Below are positions 1 through 5,070 of a stretch of DNA of 8,880 nt, one piece after another; position 1 is the stretch's first letter; each line of letters begins with the position of its first letter. Below the pieces are notes generated by a model. The model was not told the DNA's origin, made no database searches, and saw only the letters and a list, made by a program, of their open reading frames with translations. The position numbers and the translations under genes were made by a program. This DNA comes from Chloroflexota bacterium (lineage in GTDB: Bacteria > Chloroflexota > Dehalococcoidia > Lucifugimonadales > Australimonadaceae): contig JAPOOH010000042.1 in the NCBI GenBank assembly GCA_026713505.1, positions 1 to 8,880 of the forward strand. The letters run 5' to 3'.

Positions 1-798
1 CCACGGCCGTATTCGTTGATGCACTCGGAGAAACCGGACAAGATCGTGCACTGGTTCTGCGAGGCGAACAACAACGCCATCGCGCTGGCGGTGCAGAACG
101 AGCCCGACCGCTTCAGGGGGGTCGCGGGACTGCCGCAGTGCGACGGAACGCCGGTCACCGACACGTTCGAGGAGATCGACCGCTGCATCAACGACCTGGA
201 CTTCATCGGCATCATGATCAATCCGGACCCGAGCGAGGGGCAGCACACCACGCCGACGATGGGAGACGAGTACTGGTACCCGCTCTACGAGAAGATGGAG
301 AAGGAGGACATACCGGCGCTGATCCACCCGGCAAGCTGCAAGGACCTGCGCGAGTCGTTCCACAACCACTTCATCACGGAGGAGAGCATCGCCATCCTGT
401 CGCTGGCCCAGTCCACGGTGTTCGACGACTTTCCGAACCTGAAGATCATCATGAGCCACGGCGGCGGCTCGATCCCCTACCAGATAGGACGCTGGCGGGC
501 CCGGATGCGCGGCGCGAACGGGGAGGAAACGTTCGACCGCCACGTGCGGAACCTCTACTACGACACCTGCCTCTACAACGTGGAGTCGCTTGAACTGCTG
601 TTCAAGATAGTGGGGACGGACCGCTGCCTGTTCGGCACCGAGCGTCCGGGCGCAGGGTCGGCCAACAACCCGCGGACCGGCGAATGGTACGACGACACCA
701 AGCCCCTGATCGACGACATCGAGTTCCTGTCGGACGAGGACCGGGGCGCCATCTACGAAGGCAACGCCCGGGGGGTGTACGGCAAGCGGTTCTCGTAG
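1..798 (+). CDS. Amidohydrolase family 2 protein (ACMSD / LigJ-like), 5' truncated
   Basis: The reading frame is open from base 1 to the TAG at 796-798. The N-terminus lies outside the window, so the TTG/ATG codons at 16-21 are not the true start. The visible ~265 codons resemble the C-terminal three-quarters of a TIM-barrel metal-dependent hydrolase of the Amidohydrolase_2 family (usually ~330-350 residues). Visible marks are a strand-5 His in 'LIHPAS' (codon 325-327), the strand-6 His in 'SHGGGSIPYQIGR' (457-459), and 'FGTERPGAGS' near strand 8 (Glu codon 640-642), followed by the C-terminal helix 'LSDEDRGAIYEGNARGVY'. The usual N-terminal HxH metal motif would be upstream. The Glu in 'GTE-PG' instead of the Asp common in the superfamily recalls 4-oxalomesaconate hydratases (LigJ) and related decarboxylases, so a role in aromatic-acid breakdown is plausible but unproven. 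Family confidence is high; the exact substrate is unknown. Confidence 0.88.
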   Translation, partial: PRPYSLMHSEKPDKIVHWFCEANNNAIALAVQNEPDRFRGVAGLPQCDGTPVTDTFEEIDRCINDLDFIGIMINPDPSEGQHTTPTMGDEYWYPLYEKMEKEDIPALIHPASCKDLRESFHNHFITEESIAILSLAQSTVFDDFPNLKIIMSHGGGSIPYQIGRWRARMRGANGEETFDRHVRNLYYDTCLYNVESLELLFKIVGTDRCLFGTERPGAGSANNPRTGEWYDDTKPLIDDIEFLSDEDRGAIYEGNARGVYGKRFS

Positions 799-820
799 CG
801 GGCCCGCGCTCCTACGTCAG

Positions 821-1183
821 CTAACGGGGCTTCCGCTTGCTCCGCACGTAGCGCGCGAATTCGCGCACCTGCTCCCACTCGTCCGCATCGAGGTCGCCCA
901 CCTCGTAGAGCCGCGCGAGGTCGGACTCCTTGATAGGAGTCTCGTACTCTTCCTCGGTCAGGTGCCCTGCGAGCACCAGCAGCCGGCCCAGCGGTGCGCC
1001 CATCGCCTCGGCGACCTTCCGCAGCGTGACGGGGGTCGGTATCGTCCCGTGGTTGAAGAGCACGCTGAGCGATGCGTGCGGCACTCCGGCACGCCGAGCA
1101 AGCGCGAGTTGCGAGACTTCGCGCTCCGTGAGCCATCGCCTGATGTATGAGGCCAGCGTGTCGCCTGGTTCCAGTGTTGTCAT
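821..1183 (-). CDS. XRE-family helix-turn-helix transcriptional regulator
   Basis: A 120-residue protein with a Cro/C1-type HTH at about residues 9-72. Helices around 'SQLALARRAGVPHASLSVLF' and 'TPVTLRKVAEAMGAPLGRLL' fit the five-helix fold, with the turn between 'LARRAGV' and the recognition helix 'PHASLSVLF'. The C-terminal ~45 residues are charged ('DLDADEWEQVREFARYVRSKRK') and likely helical, perhaps for dimerisation; no enzymatic or sensory domain is seen. The ATG at 1183 has no purine-rich Shine-Dalgarno sequence just upstream, but a TAGAAT hexamer ends six bases before it, suggesting a leaderless mRNA. The gene is convergent with the amidohydrolase (22-base gap) and divergent from the zinc-ribbon gene, whose upstream dyads are possible binding sites. 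The regulated target is not known. Confidence 0.88.
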   Translation of the reverse strand: MTTLEPGDTLASYIRRWLTEREVSQLALARRAGVPHASLSVLFNHGTIPTPVTLRKVAEAMGAPLGRLLVLAGHLTEEEYETPIKESDLARLYEVGDLDADEWEQVREFARYVRSKRKPR

Positions 1184-1189
1184 GGTGGG

Positions 1190-1217
1190 ATTCTACATAA
1201 CCGGCGCAAGTCGTGAA
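1190..1217 (-). promoter_or_regulatory. Candidate promoter giving a leaderless HTH-regulator mRNA
   Basis: Read on the minus strand, TTCACG (1212-1217) and TAGAAT (1190-1195) are 16 bases apart and resemble -35 and -10 boxes (4/6 and 5/6 matches to TTGACA/TATAAT). Six bases (CCCACC) separate TAGAAT from the ATG, so transcription would start at or next to the A of the start codon. No ribosome binding site lies between. The call rests on pattern only. Confidence 0.45.
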
Positions 1218-1300
1218 GCCTCCCATCAGATGGCGGCGGGTGGACCGCGCCCTGCGACTAACGCACTGGCGACACCAGCCCGTTGCGACGCCGACAATTC

Positions 1301-1352
1301 CTGCGTCATCATGTCATGACCAAGACGCAGCGCTGACGGCCATTGCGTCAGC
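1301..1352. promoter_or_regulatory. Two adjacent dyads upstream of the zinc-ribbon gene (operator or leader hairpins)
   Basis: Two perfect 7-base inverted repeats lie one base apart. The first is CTGCGTC (1301-1307) with GACGCAG (1324-1330); its 16-base spacer contains the 8-base palindrome GTCATGAC (1313-1320). The second is GCTGACG (1332-1338) with CGTCAGC (1346-1352) across a 7-base loop. The second ends exactly where the Shine-Dalgarno AAGGAGG (1353-1359) begins. TGCGTCA also occurs twice as a direct repeat 42 bases apart (1302 and 1344), about four helical turns. Either an operator for the divergently encoded HTH protein or RNA stems controlling ribosome access would fit. The rest of the 184-base divergent region (1184-1367) shows nothing else clear, and no good plus-strand promoter was found. 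Confidence 0.4.
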
Positions 1353-1367
1353 AAGGAGGAAGGCACG

Positions 1368-1598
1368 ATGGCGAAACCGGTTGTCCATGAATACGTCCGT
1401 TGTCCGCGGTGCGCGGCGCGCGGGATGCGCGAGTTGACCAGTCTCCCGGAAGAGGGGCACCCCATCTTCATGTGCCCGTTCTGCAGACACACCTGGTGCG
1501 AGCGGGGACGCAGGGGCAGGTCTCACGGCGCACTGCTGCATTTTGGCGATACACGGTCCCCGTCCTTCTCGATGGGAATGCGGGAGGATATCCGATGA
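1368..1598 (+). CDS. Small zinc-ribbon protein
   Basis: A 76-residue protein with two Cys pairs, CPRC (residues 12-15) and CPFC (36-39), separated by about 20 residues, plus a further Cys44 in 'RHTWC'. This is the layout of a zinc-ribbon knuckle pair. The ~30-residue tail is Arg/Gly/Ser-rich and probably disordered. The ATG at 1368 is well supported by AAGGAGG at 1353-1359, eight bases upstream. The stop (1596-1598) overlaps the ATG of the next gene, so the two are translationally coupled. Such small zinc ribbons may bind nucleic acid or a protein partner, but the sequence does not say which. No specific family is recognised. It could be regulated through the dyads immediately upstream. Confidence 0.78.
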   Translation: MAKPVVHEYVRCPRCAARGMRELTSLPEEGHPIFMCPFCRHTWCERGRRGRSHGALLHFGDTRSPSFSMGMREDIR

Positions 1599-1768
1599 AG
1601 AGAGCGCTTTCGGAACTCGTCATCGTGTTCGCCGCACTGGGCGCGCTGCCGTTCGGACCGCTGCTCGCCGCGAGCCACACGGGACTCGCGTGGGAGGCAC
1701 TCGCCCTGGCTGCAGCGTGGGCGCTCAGCTGGTACGTCTGGCTCGCCTCACGCCTTCGCAGGGAGTGA
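1595..1768 (+). CDS. Small two-helix membrane protein
   Basis: A 57-residue protein starting at the ATG 1595-1597, inside the ATGA overlap with the zinc-ribbon gene. GGGAGGA (1582-1588) sits six bases upstream and supports this start. The peptide begins 'MKRALSELVIVFAALGALPF' and continues with a second hydrophobic stretch ('AWEALALAAAWALSWYVWLA'), then ends in 'SRLRRE'. Two transmembrane helices joined by a short loop, with basic residues at both ends, suggest both termini are cytoplasmic. No known family is recognised. Its coupling to a zinc-ribbon protein suggests the two act together, possibly with the membrane protein recruiting the soluble one. That role is inferred. Confidence 0.68.
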   Translation: MKRALSELVIVFAALGALPFGPLLAASHTGLAWEALALAAAWALSWYVWLASRLRRE

Positions 1769-1799
1769 ACCCCGGCGCGGAGCGAGCGCGCAGGTCTCC

Positions 1800-1828
1800 T
1801 TGACCGGCGTGTCCCTCGCTGCTAGCCT
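1800..1828 (+). promoter_or_regulatory. Candidate sigma-70-type promoter of the HesB/IscA-like gene
   Basis: TTGACC (1800-1805) and TAGCCT (1823-1828) are separated by exactly 17 bases. The -35 box matches 5/6; the -10 box is weak (3/6). A start near 1835 would leave a leader of ~28 bases containing AAGGAG at 1850-1855. This suggests the HesB-like gene has its own transcript, separate from the upstream two-gene unit. Confidence 0.45.
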
Positions 1829-1862
1829 GTCACACAAGTCCGTAACTGCAAGGAGCAGACGC

Positions 1863-2276
1863 ATGACGAACACGATTCCCAACGGTGGCGCGGCAGGCAC
1901 GGAAACCGACGAGCCCGTCATCACCATTACCGACCTCGCGGCTGAGAAGCTGGCCGAGGTCCTCGCGGAGGAAGGGCAGCCCGACGCCGCGCTGCGCGTC
2001 ATCGTCGTCCCCAACGGGCACGGCGCCCAGTACATGCTCTCGCTCGAGGACACGCTGGCCGAGGACGACCTCGTCCTGTTCGACTCCGGCGTCCGCGTCA
2101 TCGCGGACGAGGACAGCGCTCCGCTCCTGCAGGGCGCGTCCATCGACTACTCGGAGGGGCTGATGCGCAGCGGGTTCGTTATCGAGAACCCGAACATCGC
2201 GACGAGCGGCGGATGCGGGTGTGGCAGCGGCGGGTGCGGATGCGGCTCCGGCGGATGCGGGTGCGGCAGCCAATAG
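1863..2276 (+). CDS. HesB/IscA-like (A-type Fe-S carrier family) protein with Cys-rich tail
   Basis: A 137-residue protein. The ATG at 1863 is chosen because AAGGAG (1850-1855) lies seven bases upstream; the frame stays open back to a TTG at 1800, but that lies in the probable promoter. Residues 19-112 match the Fe-S biogenesis fold: 'ITITDLAAEKLAEVL', 'LRVIVV', 'GAQYML', 'ASIDYSEGLMRSGFVIENPN'. A-type carriers bind Fe-S clusters with one Cys in a GGCSG-like loop and two in a C-terminal CGCG. Here the loop reads 'PNGHGAQY' with no Cys. The C-terminus is expanded to three GGCGCGS units (Cys 118, 120, 125, 127, 132, 134). The protein may carry a cluster or metal differently from IscA/ErpA. Its isolated position, without isc or suf neighbours, does not show which pathway it serves. 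Confidence 0.85.
   Translation: MTNTIPNGGAAGTETDEPVITITDLAAEKLAEVLAEEGQPDAALRVIVVPNGHGAQYMLSLEDTLAEDDLVLFDSGVRVIADEDSAPLLQGASIDYSEGLMRSGFVIENPNIATSGGCGCGSGGCGCGSGGCGCGSQ
2208..2270 (+). repeat. Three tandem 21-base repeats encoding GGCGCGS
   Basis: Three in-frame 21-base units encode Gly-Gly-Cys-Gly-Cys-Gly-Ser three times at the end of the HesB-like protein, followed by Gln and the stop. The units differ at synonymous positions (TGT/TGC, GGA/GGG, AGC/TCC), so the amino-acid pattern has been kept while bases drifted. Confidence 0.9.
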
Positions 2277-2302
2277 ACCCTGACCATCAACCAGATACAC
2301 AG

Positions 2303-2330
2303 AAGCGCCCCGGCTACAGCCGGGGCGCTT
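2303..2330 (+). terminator. Hairpin terminator between convergent genes
   Basis: A perfect inverted repeat: 2303-2315 pairs with 2318-2330 (core AGCGCCCCGGC / GCCGGGGCGCT), forming a very GC-rich stem. It lies 27 bases after the HesB-like stop and 31 bases beyond the stop of the minus-strand pseudoprotease gene. The T-run is short on the plus strand (TTT then CACGTT) and interrupted on the minus strand (TTCTGTGT). It is a good plus-strand terminator and may act in both directions. Confidence 0.8.
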
Positions 2331-2360
2331 TCACGTTGCCTTGACTGTCTGGAGCGCCGG

Positions 2361-4919
2361 TCAGTCCAGCGACCATACAGAGAACGCCTCATAACCGACC
2401 GACTGCCCCGGTGTCCGGGTCTCTTCGGAGAAGCCGGACGCGACGGAAATGCCGCCCTCCGTTTCGCCCTCTCCCAGCTCCAGCTCCTGCGCCAGGACGC
2501 CGTTCACGTAGAACAGGCCCACGTCGCCGATCGCGAGCAGCACCAGGGAGTTCTGCTCGCCGGCGCCGGTATTCAGTCGCAGGTTGCCGGACCTCTTGAA
2601 CGCAGGTTGCCTCCCGCCCGTCCCCAGCAGGTGGTTCCACTTCTGGTCACTGCCCACATACACGGCGCTCAGGACGGTCCGCCCGGACTCCCTGAAGATG
2701 AACCCGTAGTCCCACGGTCCAGCATCGGCGGCCGGGTTCGTGAACGTCGCGACCGCCATGAAGTCGCCTGACTCCGGGCCGATGCTGGACATGCTGACCA
2801 TGCCGTCGTCGGCCTGCTCCAGCGCACCTGAGTCTGTACCCAGCAGCTGCGGTTCAGACACCGAGAAGGCCAGGAAGCGCGTCGTCTGTCCCGGCTCCTT
2901 GTTGTCGGCGTGGTAGCCCGTGATCACGGAGACGTCTCCCACGGCCGGGCCGACGCCCAGGTCCAGTATCGCTACCGCGGTGCCATTGATGAAGAGCCAG
3001 CCCTGGGAGCCGATCGCGGTAAGGCGCAGCGTGTTCATGCCGCCAGTGTCCGGCCACAGGCCGGACGCCCTGCCGCTCTCCAGCAGTCGTCCTTCGCCCG
3101 CCCCCCGGCGAAGGTAGTGGAACCACATGGGCGCACCGTCGTTGCTGTTCTCGACCACGAGCGCGTGGTAGTTGAACTGTCCCGCATCCCGGAAGAGGAA
3201 GCCGTAGTCCCAGCCGCTCAGCACGGCGGGGTACGGGTTGTTGAACGTTGCCGTGGCGATGAAGTCGCCGGCAGAGACGTCGGCTCCGAACTCCACGATG
3301 AACTCGTCGTCGCTGTGGGGCAGTTCGCCGTTCACCGGACCGAACGATACGGGCTCTTCAGGCCCCGGGACGCGCTCTTCTTCGGGAGGCTCCACGCGGG
3401 CCCCCGCCTTCAGCGCGGACAGGACCGACCGCACCGTCTCCGAACTCACCGCAAACCCGTCGCCCTCAACCGCCACTCCCGAACCCGATTCCCGGACGGC
3501 GAACGCAGTGATGCCCGCGACCACGCCATCCGCCGTGATGAGCGCTCCGCCGGCGTTGCCCACGCTGAGCGGTGCGTCGGTCAGCAACTCCCAACGCTGC
3601 AGGAGTTCGTTGTAGTTCACGTCGGACACGACGCCGCTCGTCAGCACGGCCGAGTCGCTGTCCAGCGGGTAGCCGAGCGCGAACACGGCCGTTCCCCTCG
3701 TGGCCGTCGTATCGCTCAGCACAGCCGCCTCGAACGTCTCAGAGCAGCAGATACTCAACGCGGCGAGATCCCTCGCGCTATCCGTGCCGAGCACGGTCGC
3801 CTCGTACGACCTGCCGTTGTGGGCCGTGACGCGGATGGCGCCGGGGTCGTCGCCCACAACGTGGTCGTTGGTGACCACCACCGCCTTGCCCAGCGCATCC
3901 GCTTCCACGATGACGCCGGAACCGGCGGCGGCGTCCGTACTCACCTTGACGACGCTCGGACGCGCGAGCGCGGCGAGCGCTTCGAGGTCCACGGGCTCCG
4001 CCGTTGGTGTCGCCGTTTCCTCCGGGGTCGGCGCCGCCGTCGGAGGTGCGGTTGGCGTCGTAGTCGGGGGCGGCGTCGGCGTCGGGTCGGGCGCTGAGGT
4101 TGGAGCCGGCGTGGGCGTCGGCACGGGCGTCGGCGTGGCCGGCGCAGGCGTCGGCGTGGCCGTGGGGTCGGGAGTCGGCGTGGGGGTTGCCGCAGCCGGG
4201 GTCGGTGTCGGCTCCGGGCCTTCGTCGCCGAGCTCGAAATAGACGTAAGCCGCGCCCCCGGCAGCAGCCGCTAGCGCCGTGACGATCAGGAGTACGATGA
4301 GCGTACGGCATTTCCTGCGGAAGAACCCTCGCCTGCGGCCCCCGCCACCCCAGACTATGCCTCCGCCGCCGTTCCCGCCCCTGCCGCCTTCGTGGGCCAA
4401 CAGCGCCTGGAGGCGGGATTCCTCGAACGCCCTCGCGCGCTCGATGTCCTCCCGGCGCCTCTGGTTGAGCGCCTCTATCTCCGGCTGGCGGCGCGCGACC
4501 TGCTCTATCTCCCGGCGCATCTCCGAGCGGCGGCGATACTCCGCCAACTGCTCTTCCTCCACCCGCCTACGGTCGATGGTGAACGTCTCGTGGTCCAGGT
4601 ACCCGGAGCCGTGGCAGAGCGAGCAGCGCTCCGTGCCCCCACCCGCGCGCTCGGACGTTCCCTGTCCCCGGCCGTCACAGGTGCTGCAGACGCCGCCGTC
4701 CACGAACCGGACCTCGTGGTCCCGGAGCTGGCGCTGCACCAGGTGCCTGCCGCAGAGCGGGGTCATGCCCCGGATGGCGTACCCTACCGCGAAGTCCTCG
4801 CACTCCGGCTCGACGCAGGGGGCCCGCTCGTCGCTGTGGACATGGGCTGCCCAGAGCGGAGGAGGGAACTCCCTCCTGCATTGGCGGCAGGTGATGATTG
4901 GCAGTCCGCCTGATGTCAT
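2361..4919 (-). CDS. Membrane-anchored HtrA-like pseudoprotease with zinc finger and tandem LamG-like domains
   Basis: An 852-residue protein. Residues 11-105 are Cys-rich (C11, C14, C35, C40, C56, C78, C81, C99, C102) and include CSTCDGRG and CSLCHGSG, two DnaJ-type CxxCxGxG zinc motifs. Residues ~112-178 are highly charged and likely coiled coil. A basic stretch (RRRGFFRRKCR) precedes a transmembrane helix at ~206-228, predicting a cytoplasmic N-terminus and outside C-terminus. A Thr/Pro stalk (235-309) leads to a trypsin-like domain (~312-505) with His353 (TNDHVV) and Asp384 (SARDLAAL). The nucleophile position is Ala456 (GNAGG; codon GCC, 3552-3554), so peptidase activity is unlikely. Two LamG-like repeats follow (527-690 and ~693-852) and no PDZ domain is seen. 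AGGAG (4936-4932) lies 12 bases before the ATG, rather far. It is 151 bases downstream of its active paralogue. A regulatory, scaffolding or substrate-binding role is inferred. Confidence 0.85.
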   Translation of the reverse strand: MTSGGLPIITCRQCRREFPPPLWAAHVHSDERAPCVEPECEDFAVGYAIRGMTPLCGRHLVQRQLRDHEVRFVDGGVCSTCDGRGQGTSERAGGGTERCSLCHGSGYLDHETFTIDRRRVEEEQLAEYRRRSEMRREIEQVARRQPEIEALNQRRREDIERARAFEESRLQALLAHEGGRGGNGGGGIVWGGGGRRRGFFRRKCRTLIVLLIVTALAAAAGGAAYVYFELGDEGPEPTPTPAAATPTPTPDPTATPTPAPATPTPVPTPTPAPTSAPDPTPTPPPTTTPTAPPTAAPTPEETATPTAEPVDLEALAALARPSVVKVSTDAAAGSGVIVEADALGKAVVVTNDHVVGDDPGAIRVTAHNGRSYEATVLGTDSARDLAALSICCSETFEAAVLSDTTATRGTAVFALGYPLDSDSAVLTSGVVSDVNYNELLQRWELLTDAPLSVGNAGGALITADGVVAGITAFAVRESGSGVAVEGDGFAVSSETVRSVLSALKAGARVEPPEEERVPGPEEPVSFGPVNGELPHSDDEFIVEFGADVSAGDFIATATFNNPYPAVLSGWDYGFLFRDAGQFNYHALVVENSNDGAPMWFHYLRRGAGEGRLLESGRASGLWPDTGGMNTLRLTAIGSQGWLFINGTAVAILDLGVGPAVGDVSVITGYHADNKEPGQTTRFLAFSVSEPQLLGTDSGALEQADDGMVSMSSIGPESGDFMAVATFTNPAADAGPWDYGFIFRESGRTVLSAVYVGSDQKWNHLLGTGGRQPAFKRSGNLRLNTGAGEQNSLVLLAIGDVGLFYVNGVLAQELELGEGETEGGISVASGFSEETRTPGQSVGYEAFSVWSLD
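2364..3341 (-). repeat. Two tandem LamG-like domains in the pseudoprotease
   Basis: Residues 527-690 and ~693-852 share the pattern G-x(3)-G-x-L...DD/DE...DF-x-A-x-ATF-x-NP...WDYGF-x-FR...W-x-H-x-L, then a 'L-x-A-I-G' strand, a (F/Y)-(I/V)-NG strand and an ending 'AFSV'. Alternating hydrophobic strands and the 'WDYGFLFR' motif suggest a concanavalin/laminin-G-like beta sandwich. The fold name is inferred; the duplication is seen directly. Confidence 0.7.
3993..4217 (-). repeat. Thr/Pro-rich low-complexity stalk of the pseudoprotease
   Basis: GC-rich short repeats encode ~75 residues of alternating Thr-Pro with Ala (for example TPTPTPDPTATPTPAP). This is an extended flexible or glycosylatable linker holding the trypsin-like domain away from the membrane. 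The repeats leave the opposite strand open too, producing Gly/Val-rich spurious frames. Confidence 0.85.
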
Positions 4920-4933
4920 AGCTTCTCAGGTCT

Positions 4934-4959
4934 CCTGTGTTCCGGGCGCGCGCCACAGG
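4934..4959 (-). promoter_or_regulatory. Hairpin overlapping the ribosome binding site of the pseudoprotease gene
   Basis: CCTGTG and CACAGG arms (4934-4939 and 4954-4959) flank a spacer containing the 10-base palindrome GGCGCGCGCC (4945-4954). In the mRNA the downstream arm overlaps the only AGGAG upstream of the ATG at 4919. The 151-base gap between the two protease genes otherwise shows no convincing promoter or terminator. Confidence 0.3.
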
Positions 4960-5070
4960 ATCTGCGGTACATAAGACTACCACGCCACCGCTACCGCTGG
5001 CGGAGACTGCCTCTTCAGAGCCCTTCCGGACGCCTAGCGCGCAGGTTGGGTTACGGATGTTCAACAAATG

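Noticed and set aside
798..807. GCGGGCCCGC palindrome between the amidohydrolase and HTH genes as a terminator
   Set aside because: It has no loop and no T-run, and is too short to be more than a chance palindrome in GC-rich DNA.
2910..4097. Long plus-strand open frame opposite the pseudoprotease gene
   Set aside because: Arg/His-rich composition, antisense to a gene with well-formed domains. Low stop-codon frequency in GC-rich DNA explains it.
3993..4217. Possible CRISPR or minisatellite array
   Set aside because: The repeats have no regular unit with unique spacers; they encode an in-frame Thr/Pro linker.
4966..4971. TATGTA as a -10 box for the pseudoprotease gene
   Set aside because: No acceptable -35 box lies 16-18 bases upstream on the minus strand, and a six-base match alone is too weak to report as a promoter.
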